Shown: in pieces, positions 8,989 through 17,432 of the stretch | Layout of the letters: each line of letters begins with the position of its first letter | Position numbering within the stretch: position 1 is the first letter of the stretch | NCBI GenBank assembly: GCA_025699075.1 | Contig: JAILWG010000002.1 | Coordinates: 1 to 56,047 of the forward strand | Reading direction: 5' to 3' | DNA: 56,047 nucleotides | DNA from: Candidatus Nitrosopumilus sp. | GTDB lineage: Archaea; Thermoproteota; Nitrososphaeria; Nitrososphaerales; Nitrosopumilaceae | Translations under genes and position numbers: made by a program | The notes under the pieces: model-generated | What the model saw: the letters and a program-made list of their open reading frames with translations, nothing else | The model's database searches: none | Told to the model about the DNA's origin: nothing

Positions 8989-9828
8989 CTACGCAAATCC
9001 CTTTGCCACTCTGACATTTTCAAAGTCATCTCTATCATCATCAATTGGCGTTTCTAAAATTATGGGAATTTTTTTCTTGTTAGCAAATTTTACTACTGCC
9101 TTTATTCCTTTTTCTCCTATTCCACCCAATCCCAAATGATAATGTCTATCTAAATTACAACCTAATTCTCCTTTTGCGTCATTTAGATGAAGAATTTTTA
9201 AATTATCAATCCCGACATATTTGTCAAATTCTGAAAAAGTTTTCTTTACATTTTCTTCTGTCTTTAAATCATATCCTGCAACAAATGCATGACATGTATC
9301 AAAACATACACCAAATTTTTTTGCAGGCTTCAGTTGTTTAAAAATTTCTCCCAATTGCTTAAAGTCAGATCCAACAGAATTCTTTTGTCCTGCTGTATTT
9401 TCTAATAAAATCATCACATCATTTTTTGTTTTACCAGCTTTTGTTAATCCTTCCACTAGTCTTTTAATTCCAGCCTCTTCTCCAGTTCCTAAATGACTGC
9501 CAAGATGTGTTACAAGATATGGAATTCCTAATTGAGCACATCTCTCGACTTCATTAATTAAAGTTTTAACAGATTTCTCAAAACCATCGTCTTTTGGTGT
9601 TGCAAGATTTGGCAAGTAGGGCATATGTGCACAAGTTGCCAATCTATCAATTTTACTTGCCTTTAATTTTGATTTGAAATTGTTAATGTCTTCTTTAGTC
9701 AGATCTTTTGCATTCCAACCTCTTGGATTTCTTGTAAAAATTTGAAACGCAGAGCATTCTCTTTCTATGGCATTATCTACTGATTTGTCAATTGATCCAG
9801 ATATTGAGACATGACATCCAACTTGCAT
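8989..9828 (-). CDS. nfo: Endonuclease IV (AP endonuclease)
   Basis: Cleaves DNA 5' of abasic sites in base-excision repair. TIM-barrel family with three metal ions. Visible family motifs are GCHVSISGS at the start, AHMPYLPNLATP, the LVTHLGSHLGTGEE helix, LLENTAGQKNSVGS, GVCFDTCHAFVAGYD, HLNDAKGELGCNLDRHYHLGLGGIG and a terminal ETPIDD; these hold the His, Asp and Glu metal ligands. The start is set at ATG 9828 (MQVGCHV), 279 residues. An in-frame ATG 21 bases upstream exists, but a TATA-like box at 9849-9857 fits the inner one. It is divergent from priL across an 84-bp gap that holds a TATA box for each direction. Confidence 0.
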   Translation of the reverse strand: MQVGCHVSISGSIDKSVDNAIERECSAFQIFTRNPRGWNAKDLTKEDINNFKSKLKASKIDRLATCAHMPYLPNLATPKDDGFEKSVKTLINEVERCAQLGIPYLVTHLGSHLGTGEEAGIKRLVEGLTKAGKTKNDVMILLENTAGQKNSVGSDFKQLGEIFKQLKPAKKFGVCFDTCHAFVAGYDLKTEENVKKTFSEFDKYVGIDNLKILHLNDAKGELGCNLDRHYHLGLGGIGEKGIKAVVKFANKKKIPIILETPIDDDRDDFENVRVAKGFA

Positions 9829-9848
9829 AGTAATTTTTTCCCAAAACA

Positions 9849-9857
9849 TAATTTAAA
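9849..9857 (-). promoter_or_regulatory. TATA-like box for nfo
   Basis: taatttaaa on the plus strand (TTTAAATTA on the coding strand), about 26 bp before the ATG at 9828. It also shows why the upstream ATG at 9849 is unlikely to be the start. Confidence 0.
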
Positions 9858-9883
9858 CCAGCGTCCAAATTCAAAAAATCAGA

Positions 9884-9892
9884 TTTTTAAGT
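9884..9892 (+). promoter_or_regulatory. TATA-like box for priL-priS
   Basis: tttttaagt centred about 26 bp before the priL ATG at 9913, consistent with a leaderless transcript. Confidence 0.
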
Positions 9893-9912
9893 AAACTCGG
9901 TAAATTACTTTC

Positions 9913-10938
9913 ATGCTTGCACTTGGACAAGATGAAATTGCAAAATATCCCTTCCTGGCAGATGCTGGTCAATATCTCAAAGATCAAGGATTCTCACTTG
10001 AGCAATTTGGAACCGATCCAGATTTGAAACAACTAATTGAGAAGGCATATGAGCGAATTCGAGTAGCAGCTGATGGAAAAATCTATAATTCTGATATCGA
10101 CGGTGGTCATGTTTCAAAAGAATCTGCACTTCCAAGGGAGGTTTTCTCATTTCTGCTTGCAATTGTACTGTTAAAGCTTAGTGGAATGCATACTCTGATC
10201 AAAAGATTTGCCTTAGCTGAAGCAAGACGTGCAGAAAAATATCTTGAAAAAGATCTGGCAAATATTTCAGATGAATCAAAAAATCAGCTTGCAATTAGAG
10301 TAATTGATGATCTTTTTTCAGTTCAAGTTGAAAAACTAGATGATTATTTTGTCATTCCAGTATCTAATTATCTTACACATTCTGTTAATTTTCATGAAAG
10401 AGAATGGAAACTAGTTAATCGTCATGTGGAAAATGGCAAAGTCTACCTTTCACCACATGAAACAGTTCGACTGATAAGAAAAGAATTAGGAACATACATC
10501 AACTCAAAAATTATTAATGCCAGAACTCCTACAATGATTCCTGGTTTTGAAGATTCAGTAACCAAACTAGTGTCACTATCAAAAAAATTCGTAACTTATA
10601 CCGTTACAACTGGAGAATATCCTCCATGTATAAAACACGCAATTGAAATTCTTGAAAAAGGTGAAAACCTTCCCCACTCTGGAAGATTCATGCTTGCCAC
10701 TTTTCTTTTATCAAAAGGACAATCAGTTCAACAAATTGCACCTTTGTTCAAAAACGCACCAGATTATAATGAGCGAGTCACACTATACCAACTTAATCAT
10801 CTAGCTGGCACCTCAGGTACCGGTACTCAATACTCATGTCCATCTTGTGAGAAATTAAAAACACAGAATTTGTGCTTTGCAACATCCGAATGTGACAACA
10901 TCATCAACCCTTTACAATTTGGCAGGAAGAAAAAATAA
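9913..10938 (+). CDS. priL: DNA primase large subunit, iron-sulfur type
   Basis: Regulatory subunit of the archaeal/eukaryotic primase; partners with PriS to make RNA primers for replication. 341 residues. The helical N-terminal half includes the GxALPREVFSFLLAIVLL region. The C-terminal half holds the four cysteines expected to bind a 4Fe-4S cluster: one in YPPCIKHA, two in YSCPSC…LCF and one in SECDNIINP. The C-terminus is basic (GRKKK). Its TAA overlaps the priS ATG (taATG) by one base, so the subunits are almost certainly translated from one transcript. The promoter is the TATA box at 9884. Confidence 0.
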   Translation: MLALGQDEIAKYPFLADAGQYLKDQGFSLEQFGTDPDLKQLIEKAYERIRVAADGKIYNSDIDGGHVSKESALPREVFSFLLAIVLLKLSGMHTLIKRFALAEARRAEKYLEKDLANISDESKNQLAIRVIDDLFSVQVEKLDDYFVIPVSNYLTHSVNFHEREWKLVNRHVENGKVYLSPHETVRLIRKELGTYINSKIINARTPTMIPGFEDSVTKLVSLSKKFVTYTVTTGEYPPCIKHAIEILEKGENLPHSGRFMLATFLLSKGQSVQQIAPLFKNAPDYNERVTLYQLNHLAGTSGTGTQYSCPSCEKLKTQNLCFATSECDNIINPLQFGRKKK

Positions 10939-12059
10939 TGCAAGAAGATGATATTCGATTTCTAGAAAATTCTTTTAAAAAATACTATTTTGATCATTTT
11001 GATCAAATCAAAATTCCTGACAGAACATCTGAAAGAGAATTTGGCTATCAAAAATTTAATTCTGGAATGACTCGCCATATTGCAATAAAGGATCCTAAAG
11101 AATTACATCTAATGCTTATACAAAATATCCCATCTGATGTTTATTGCTCTAATGCATACTATACATTTCCCAATTTACCAATGAATGAAAAGGATTGGAA
11201 AGAAGCAGATCTGATTTTTGATATCGATGCAAAAGATCTTAATTTATCATGCAGGGAAAATCACATAGTTTCAATTTGTAATGAATGTAATGAAATTTCA
11301 AAAAATTCCTCTCAATGCATCAAATGTAATTCTACCAAAATAGAAAAAAAATCTTTACCGTGCAAAAATTGTATTGATGCATCAAAAATTGAAGTTTCAA
11401 AACTATCCCAGGTTCTAATTGATGATCTTGCGGTAACTAAGGATAATATCCATGTCTATTTTTCTGGTAATGAAGGATTTCATGTCTATGTGTATAATTC
11501 ACAATTTCAAGAAATTGGATCTAGAGAAAGATCAGAATTGACAGATTACATTTCCCTTCGCGGAGCAATTCCTGAAACATTTGGAATGAAGAAGCTAAAA
11601 CAAAATCGTGCATCTTTTCCAGACTTTGATGAAAAAGGATGGCGAGGAAGATTTTCTAAATATGTTTATGGTTCAAAATCAAAACGATCTAAAATAATTA
11701 CAGAATTGCTTGCAAACGGTTATTCATCTTTTCAAAAAACACTAGATGATGTATCTGAAAATATTGGAGTAAAAATAGATCCTAATGTTACTATGGATAT
11801 TCATAGAATTTTTAGATTGCCTGGTTCTATTAACAGCAAAAGTGGTCTTACAAAAATTCAGTGCGATAATTTGATAAAGTTTGATCCATACATAGAGGCA
11901 TCTTTCCATAGTGATGACACAGTGGAAGTTCTTGCAAATTGTCCAATAGAATTCAAATTAAAAAATAAAAAGTTCGGACCATACATTAACGAGAAAGTTA
12001 CAGTCCCTACGTTTGCTGCAGTCTATATGATTTGCAAAAAACTTGCTAGAATAGCTTAA
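10938..12059 (+). CDS. priS: DNA primase small (catalytic) subunit
   Basis: Catalytic subunit of the archaeo-eukaryotic primase. 373 residues. The metal-binding acidic motif is DLIFDIDAKDL at about residues 95-105. It is followed by a Cys cluster (CNECNE…CIKCNST…CKNC) matching the zinc knuckle of the family. The second motif is VYFSGNEGFHVYV, the Ser-x-x-x-Gly-x-His nucleotide-binding element. Later DIHRIFRLPGSINSKSGL is the conserved His/Arg region. It overlaps priL by one base. Confidence 0.
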   Translation: MQEDDIRFLENSFKKYYFDHFDQIKIPDRTSEREFGYQKFNSGMTRHIAIKDPKELHLMLIQNIPSDVYCSNAYYTFPNLPMNEKDWKEADLIFDIDAKDLNLSCRENHIVSICNECNEISKNSSQCIKCNSTKIEKKSLPCKNCIDASKIEVSKLSQVLIDDLAVTKDNIHVYFSGNEGFHVYVYNSQFQEIGSRERSELTDYISLRGAIPETFGMKKLKQNRASFPDFDEKGWRGRFSKYVYGSKSKRSKIITELLANGYSSFQKTLDDVSENIGVKIDPNVTMDIHRIFRLPGSINSKSGLTKIQCDNLIKFDPYIEASFHSDDTVEVLANCPIEFKLKNKKFGPYINEKVTVPTFAAVYMICKKLARIA

Positions 12060-12100
12060 TTTTGCTGGTAAGACATTAATTTACCAAATCTTAACAAAAT

Positions 12101-14962
12101 TTGGTTTTGTATAGCGCCTCTACTGATAAACAAGCTCCTCCTCCTGATGCTGGAAAATACATCAGATTAGGAATAGTCGCCATAATTGGAATAGTGATTT
12201 TTACTCTGGTGGGAAATCAGGCAGTAATTTTATCAATGAATTTTACCGAATTTGGCGATCAATTTTCAAAACCTCTCTATTACACTCTTGTTTCTACAAT
12301 AATTCTATCTGCTATTGCCCTAGTTCGAGTAAATATCGGTGGGAGATCTTCGATTTTTTGGTATGCAATCAGTACCGGAATTGGATTTCTTGGAAGTGGT
12401 GGCCAACAACCAATCTCAAATACTCTTACAAGTTTTAGAGATTACAAATTATCCTCCCCACAATTTGTAATCTGGCAAATTACCAAAATCTTTCTCTTTG
12501 GAGCCTTCTTTGCAAATATCATGTTTGGATTTGCTGCAATGTCTTTTATCGATGGAAACACTCTGGGAATTGAAAACATTCCATCATTATTTTCTCTACC
12601 CTTTGTGACTCCTGATAACAATCCAAACTATGCATCTGAAAATGTTGTTCCGATGATTCCTGCACTGGTAATACTAATCCCTCCACTACTTGCAGCAATC
12701 GGATTACGTTTAGTTTTGTATGTTGGAATTCATAGAATAATCCATGTCATCACATCCTTTTTACAAGATTCCAATGAAGGCAAACCACGATATCTAAACT
12801 ATGTCTCCACTATTGAGGGCATAATTGGAATTGGTGTGTTGTGGGCTGGCTTCAATCTTTTCTTTACTGATCAGATTGATTACAATACAAGATATGTAAT
12901 TGGAGGTACTCTTGTCATAGGTTTTGCATTAATTGCATTTTCTATGATTGATAGAATTAGAGCACGTGTACTGACTCATATGTTCAAGAGAGATGTTTAC
13001 ATTAGATTTTTAACAATTATTGCAATTGCAATAATTATTGCAGGAGTAGTGTCTGTTAACAACAGCATTGCTGATGCAAAGAAGATTGAATTTTTAGGAC
13101 CATATACCGCACAACAAATTGGAGTAAATCGTTATCTTGGTGAATTAAATGACGTGCAAGAAAATATTCACGATGTACAACTCACATCTGTTTCTCCAAA
13201 TAATATCAAAAATTACGTCAAACAAAATAGTGATGTCCTTGATGTCATTCGAGTTTGGGATTGGGAAGCAGCATTTGCCAAATTAAAGCCTGAGATAGGC
13301 TTGATTCCATATGTGGACTTTGAAGATAATGATATTCTGCGATTTAACAATACCTTGTATTGGACTGCCTCAATGAAACCTATTCTTCCTACATCTGTCA
13401 GCCTTGAAAATAGATGGTATAATGAACATCTTGTATACACACACGTACCAAATGGTTTTCTTACTTTAGAGGCAACTGATGGTCAGATTATTGATAGCAG
13501 TGAATTTTTCAAACAAAGAGAAATTTACTATGGTGAAGGAGGATTATTTGAGCAAACCTGGTCTGGTTATCCAAATTCAAGAGGTGATGCCAGTGCAGAA
13601 CTTGGTGGAGTTTCGTATTCAGGTACTGGAGGATTAGACGTTTCACCTCCACTTAGTTGGATTTTTGAACCAAACTTCTTGTTATCATTTCCTGCCGAAC
13701 CTGTTCATATTATGAGATACAAAGATGTACATGATAGGATGGAAACATTGTATCCCTACTTTCTTTATGACTTGTTTGGAAAGGAATTAGATTCGCTTCC
13801 TGTAACTGATGGGAAGAATTCTTACTGGTTGATTCCATTAATTATTGGATTTGATACTGGTGATGTTCCTTGGTCTGTTGGAAACCCCTATTTGCGCTTA
13901 GTAGGTTATGCGCTAGTTGATTCTTACGATGGCGATATACAATTACTAAAAACGGGTGATGATTTTTTTACTGAAATGTTTGCAAGTCAATATTCTGAAC
14001 AATTTCAACCAATGCCAGCTTGGCTAGAGGAACAAATTAGATATCCTGTCGAATTATTCAACTGGAAAACAGAGATGTATAACATCTACCACGTAACAAA
14101 TGTTGAAACTTTTATTCAAGCTAACGAATTTTATGAAATTCCTCGTGGCCTTGATACCTATTATGTAGAAGCAAAACCACCGGGTTTTGAACAAACAGAA
14201 TTCTTAGGATTGCTTTCATTGGAATTAAGAGGTTCTCAGGGTAGAAATCTTGCAGGATACATGGTAGTTGAAAATGATCTGGATAGACTAGGAGATTTAC
14301 AATTCTATGAAGTTCCTCTGAATTCTACAACTAAACTAATTGGTCCTACTGCTGTGCGAGAAGCATTAGATAGAGATCCAGAATTTGCTCAATTAAAGAC
14401 ATTATTGCGCAATCCAAGAATTGGTGACAATATTTTATATCGTGTAGGTGATCATGATATTTACTTTATTCCTGTATATACTGCAGGCGCAGGTGGGGTT
14501 GTAGCACAATTAGGAACAATTGCTGCAGTAGGCGCTGCATTTAACGGAGAGTACTTTGTTGGATTGGGAGAAACTCAAGAGAAAGCATTTGAAGCATACT
14601 TGAAAAAAGTTTCAGGCGTTGCATCTACAACAACTACTGCAGATGATGATTATGTTGAGTTAGTCAGAAGTGATAGGATTGATATAATAAAATCCATATT
14701 TGAAGCAAATGACATTTCAGTATCCGAACCTACTTCGATTCAAATTCCATTATCATTTAATGAAGGAGAACTCTTCTTCTTTACAGAAAATGATCGTGCC
14801 GATGCTGAAGAATTCTTATCTGAATTCATTGATGACTTTGTAAAACCACGTAGTGACAGAGTCTTCATGTGGGAAGAAGATACCAATCTCAACATTGGAA
14901 CTGTATATGTAAAAGATGGACTTCCTGAGATACATTATATCTCAATTGAGGTAGGCAACTAA
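12101..14962 (+). CDS. UPF0182 family membrane protein
   Basis: 953 residues from a TTG start. A second TTG six bases later is equally possible and better spaced from the TATA-like attaattta at 12075. Residues ~20-330 have seven or eight hydrophobic helices. The remaining ~620 residues form a large soluble, probably extracytoplasmic domain. Matches to UPF0182 (COG1615) that I recognise are VIRVWDWEAAF, an ENRWYNEHLVYTHVPNGF-type block, EIYYGEGG, SYSGTGGL, YPYFLYDLF, YLRLVGYALVDSYDGD and RYPVELFNWKTEMYNIYHVT. The family's function is unknown. The next gene starts at the base after its stop, so the two are probably co-transcribed and may act together. Confidence 0.
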   Translation: MVLYSASTDKQAPPPDAGKYIRLGIVAIIGIVIFTLVGNQAVILSMNFTEFGDQFSKPLYYTLVSTIILSAIALVRVNIGGRSSIFWYAISTGIGFLGSGGQQPISNTLTSFRDYKLSSPQFVIWQITKIFLFGAFFANIMFGFAAMSFIDGNTLGIENIPSLFSLPFVTPDNNPNYASENVVPMIPALVILIPPLLAAIGLRLVLYVGIHRIIHVITSFLQDSNEGKPRYLNYVSTIEGIIGIGVLWAGFNLFFTDQIDYNTRYVIGGTLVIGFALIAFSMIDRIRARVLTHMFKRDVYIRFLTIIAIAIIIAGVVSVNNSIADAKKIEFLGPYTAQQIGVNRYLGELNDVQENIHDVQLTSVSPNNIKNYVKQNSDVLDVIRVWDWEAAFAKLKPEIGLIPYVDFEDNDILRFNNTLYWTASMKPILPTSVSLENRWYNEHLVYTHVPNGFLTLEATDGQIIDSSEFFKQREIYYGEGGLFEQTWSGYPNSRGDASAELGGVSYSGTGGLDVSPPLSWIFEPNFLLSFPAEPVHIMRYKDVHDRMETLYPYFLYDLFGKELDSLPVTDGKNSYWLIPLIIGFDTGDVPWSVGNPYLRLVGYALVDSYDGDIQLLKTGDDFFTEMFASQYSEQFQPMPAWLEEQIRYPVELFNWKTEMYNIYHVTNVETFIQANEFYEIPRGLDTYYVEAKPPGFEQTEFLGLLSLELRGSQGRNLAGYMVVENDLDRLGDLQFYEVPLNSTTKLIGPTAVREALDRDPEFAQLKTLLRNPRIGDNILYRVGDHDIYFIPVYTAGAGGVVAQLGTIAAVGAAFNGEYFVGLGETQEKAFEAYLKKVSGVASTTTTADDDYVELVRSDRIDIIKSIFEANDISVSEPTSIQIPLSFNEGELFFFTENDRADAEEFLSEFIDDFVKPRSDRVFMWEEDTNLNIGTVYVKDGLPEIHYISIEVGN

Positions 14963-15505
14963 TTGCTCCTTGTTGTTGATAACGGCTCTATCTACACAAA
15001 ACAATTGATTGATTTTCTAAACAAAAAAAATATTTCATTTGAAAAGCAATCCCCACAGCTTTTCAATTTAGATTCACTTTCAAATTATGACTCTTTCATT
15101 CTTTCTGGGAGAAGAAAGAATGAAAAAAAAATTAATGAAATTAATTCTAAAATAATTTCACATTGCATCAAAAATAATAAAAAATTGCTTGGAATTTGCT
15201 ATGGTGCAGAAATTTTAGCTCTTACTTTGGGTGGAACGATCAGAAAAACTACTTTTCTACAAAAAGGAAACGAATCAGTGGAAACCATAATGAATAATCC
15301 TATTTGCAGTGATGTTTTGGACGTATTTGAGAGTCATAGTTTTGAGATATCAAAATTACCTAATGATCTTGTTTCTCTTGCTCATTCAAAGAATTGTAGA
15401 TATGAGATAATTCAATATCAAAAAAAGCCAATTTTCGGAACTCAATTTCATCCTGAAATGAGCAAGGATGGAAACAACTTGATCGAAAAATTCTGTTTGC
15501 TCTGA
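14963..15505 (+). CDS. Class I glutamine amidotransferase-like protein (GuaA-type small subunit)
   Basis: 180 residues. The triad is intact: nucleophile Cys79 in GICYGAE, and His163 and Glu165 in FGTQFHPEM. The fold matches the glutaminase subunit of GMP synthetase (GuaA subunit A), which supplies ammonia for GMP synthesis in archaea with split GuaA. It could also serve another synthetase; no GuaA synthetase subunit is in the window. It starts with TTG at the base directly after the UPF0182 stop, so translational coupling is likely. No membrane segment. Family assignment is firm, substrate is not. Confidence 0.
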   Translation: MLLVVDNGSIYTKQLIDFLNKKNISFEKQSPQLFNLDSLSNYDSFILSGRRKNEKKINEINSKIISHCIKNNKKLLGICYGAEILALTLGGTIRKTTFLQKGNESVETIMNNPICSDVLDVFESHSFEISKLPNDLVSLAHSKNCRYEIIQYQKKPIFGTQFHPEMSKDGNNLIEKFCLL

Positions 15506-15539
15506 TTGATTTTAATAACTCTCAAAATTTCTTTATTTT

Positions 15540-16502
15540 ATGGAAGAAGAAAACCATGAATTACTTTTACCACTTGTTGAAGAAGAAAACATTTGTCTTC
15601 CTTTACCAATTAATGTTGTCTCAAAATATTGGAATGTTAATTTACCTATGCAAGAAGCCATTGAATTAGCAAAAAAATATTCTGGATTTGACGGTAGTAT
15701 TATGATCGAAGGAATAGAAATTGCAGAAAGACACGGGTTGGCATGTAAAATTGCACATTCATCATTAAATGAATTAAAAAAAATCATTGATCTTGGAATT
15801 CCACCCATTGTTATTCTTCCAGGTATTCCTGAAATCACGCAACATGCTTCTGTAATTACTGGATATAATGAAGAAGAAAAGACAATTCTACATTATATTC
15901 AAACAGGTAATCAAAAAGGTGAACAGCAAGAAGGTGCAATTCCTCAAGATATTTTTGAAAAAGAATGGTCTGAAGAAGGAAAATTAGTAATAATTTTAGC
16001 TCCATCTGACATTCTATCTTCTATTGATTTGGAAAATGATTCAAGTGTAAAATCAAATCGATTATGCCTAGTTTCTGAAAAACAAAATATTTTAAAAAAT
16101 ACTGCTGAGGCACTTGAATCATTAAAACAAGCATTAAAACTTGATGAAAACAATTCCACTGCTTTGAATCTACTTGGCACTATACTTAATGCAGGAAATT
16201 CTCCTGACTGTGTAAAGTATTATGAAAAATGTCTAGAAATCAATAATAAATCATATTTGAGTTATAATGGTTTAGGAAATTACTATTTGAAAAATAATCA
16301 ATTTAAAAAATCAGAAAATTATTACAGTAAAGCAATTGAGATTAATCCAAAACGTTCTGCAAAAATTTACAAAAATCGAGCATACCTTAGAGAAAAACAA
16401 AATAATAATTCTGGAGCAAAAGATGATCTCAAAAATTATCTCAAATTTTATCCTAAGGCTTCTGATAGAGGAATAATAGAACAAGCAATTAGGGAATTAT
16501 AA
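15540..16502 (+). CDS. C39-peptidase-like domain fused to TPR repeats
   Basis: 320 residues. Residues ~1-165 look like a papain-fold C39-type domain. ICLPLPINVVSKYW (Cys18) is in the place of the usual C-G-P-A…KYWG nucleophile segment, and QHASVITGY (His102) matches the HFVVVTGY segment. The Asp of the triad is not obvious, so activity is uncertain. Residues ~185-320 contain about four TPR-like helices (AEALESLKQALKLDENN, SPDCVKYYEKCLEINNKS, FKKSENYYSKAIEINPK). No signal peptide is visible, although C39 domains usually process peptides at export. It could be a protease or an inactive peptide-binding protein. It follows the amidotransferase gene by 34 bp in the same direction. Confidence 0.
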   Translation: MEEENHELLLPLVEEENICLPLPINVVSKYWNVNLPMQEAIELAKKYSGFDGSIMIEGIEIAERHGLACKIAHSSLNELKKIIDLGIPPIVILPGIPEITQHASVITGYNEEEKTILHYIQTGNQKGEQQEGAIPQDIFEKEWSEEGKLVIILAPSDILSSIDLENDSSVKSNRLCLVSEKQNILKNTAEALESLKQALKLDENNSTALNLLGTILNAGNSPDCVKYYEKCLEINNKSYLSYNGLGNYYLKNNQFKKSENYYSKAIEINPKRSAKIYKNRAYLREKQNNNSGAKDDLKNYLKFYPKASDRGIIEQAIREL

Positions 16503-16576
16503 TGCGGAGTGCGGGATTTGAACCCGCGACCTCCAGCTTGGGAAGCTGACATCTTACCAGACTAGACAAACTCCGC
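16503..16576 (-). tRNA. tRNA-Gly (CCC)
   Basis: Folds by eye into a full cloverleaf. The acceptor pairs GCGGAGU with ACUCCGC, plus discriminator A. The D stem is GUCU/AGAU. The anticodon stem is UCAGC/GCUGG around loop UUCCCAA, giving anticodon CCC. The T arm is GCGGG-UUCAAAU-CCCGC. No intron and no encoded CCA. A TATA-like box at 16601-16608 lies about 27 bp upstream of its 5' end. Confidence 0.
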
Positions 16577-16600
16577 CTAAAATCAATTCATTGATTATGA

Positions 16601-16608
16601 TTAAATAT
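16601..16608. promoter_or_regulatory. Midway TATA-like box between tRNA-Gly and a small zinc-protein gene
   Basis: ttaaatat in a 52-bp divergent gap. Its centre is ~28 bp from the tRNA 5' end (16576) and ~25 bp from the ATG at 16629. The AT element reads as a TATA-like box on both strands and could drive both genes. Confidence 0.
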
Positions 16609-16628
16609 CTTAATCAACAATTGAAAAC

Positions 16629-16802
16629 ATGGATGCAAGATGTCCTGAATGTGAAAAGGTTGCAGTATTAGATGATGATGTAACAAATGTGAAATGCCCT
16701 CATTGCAATTTTGAAGCAGATTATGAAACTTATCTTGAAATAATGAAAGATCAAGCAATCAACATGTCGTCTGAATATATTCCAGACAGGCCTGGAATTT
16801 GA
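16629..16802 (+). CDS. Small zinc-ribbon protein, 57 residues
   Basis: ATG at 16629, TGA at 16800-16802. The sequence starts MDARCPECEK and contains a second knuckle KCPHCNFE; the two CxxC pairs are 18 residues apart, a classical zinc ribbon. The acidic C-terminus ends DRPGI. No catalytic domain, so probably a nucleic-acid- or protein-binding ribbon. Function is unknown. A TATA-like box ~25 bp upstream supports expression. Its stop abuts the stop of the minus-strand 40-residue gene. Confidence 0.
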   Translation: MDARCPECEKVAVLDDDVTNVKCPHCNFEADYETYLEIMKDQAINMSSEYIPDRPGI

Positions 16803-16925
16803 TTACCAATAATTCCCTTTATCTGAGCAATCCAAATGAGATCCACAGTTTGGGCAAAACATATGGCATGCTTGCATGTCTACCATTTTATTGTCACATC
16901 TGGGACATCTGATCTCTTCCACCAT
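16803..16925 (-). CDS. Tiny zinc-finger protein, 40 residues
   Basis: ATG at 16925 and TAA at 16803-16805. The sequence begins MVEEIRCPRC and continues through ACHMFCPNCGSHLDCSDKG to a terminal Tyr-Trp. Seven Cys and two His in 40 residues point to one or two zinc sites. The dense conserved-looking pattern, a TATA-like gatttaaaaat ~25 bp upstream (centred near 16950) and the clean fit between neighbours support a real gene. It is tail-to-tail with another zinc protein. Function unknown. Confidence 0.
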   Translation of the reverse strand: MVEEIRCPRCDNKMVDMQACHMFCPNCGSHLDCSDKGNYW

Positions 16926-16999
16926 GCCTATAGTTTGCAATCTTGATTTAAAAATAATGTCCAAAGATTAATTAGTCGTTCAACTTTTTTTTGGAATAC

Positions 17000-17401
17000 T
17001 TGGCAAACTTCAAACTTACCATATCTGACATTAAAGGAAAATCAGTTTCAAAGGAACTGAAAGATAGTGATGCTAATCCATTACTGGGATTACAATTAGG
17101 AAATGAAACTGATGCTTCTATTGTCGGATTAACTGGAAAATTAAAACTTACGGGTGGAAGTGACAAATCTGGAGTTCCAATGAGAAATGATGTTCACGGT
17201 GCAGCAAGAAAACAAGTTCTACTTTCTAAAGGGGTTGGATTACAAGATGCAGAATACGGACAAAGAAAAAGAAAGTTAATGCGAGGAAATACTGTATCTG
17301 AAGAAATCTATCAAGTAAATTGTAAATTTGATGGAGAATTACCAGTTGAAGCTCCTGCAGAAGAAGCAGCAGAAGAAAAAACTGAAGATAAAAAAGAATA
17401 A
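17000..17401 (+). CDS. rps6e: 30S ribosomal protein S6e
   Basis: Small-subunit ribosomal protein of archaea and eukaryotes. From the TTG at 17000 the protein begins ANFKLTISDIKGKS, which matches the family N-terminus; an in-frame TTG nine bases earlier would add three atypical residues. Family motifs: GLTGKLKLTGGSDKSGVPMR and GVGLQDAEYGQRKRKLMRGN. The C-terminal tail is acidic and Ala/Glu-rich (AEEAAEEKTEDKKE), unlike the long basic eukaryotic tail. A TATA-like agattaatta near 16971 fits the start. It precedes the aIF2 gamma gene by 31 bp. Confidence 0.
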   Translation: MANFKLTISDIKGKSVSKELKDSDANPLLGLQLGNETDASIVGLTGKLKLTGGSDKSGVPMRNDVHGAARKQVLLSKGVGLQDAEYGQRKRKLMRGNTVSEEIYQVNCKFDGELPVEAPAEEAAEEKTEDKKE

Positions 17402-17432
17402 CTTAACATATACCGATTCTACTTTTTTACTC

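Noticed and set aside
17328..17432. Upstream extension of aIF2 gamma
   Set aside because: The extra 35 codons lie out of frame inside rps6e and are Lys/Gln-rich; the family start is at ATG 17433.
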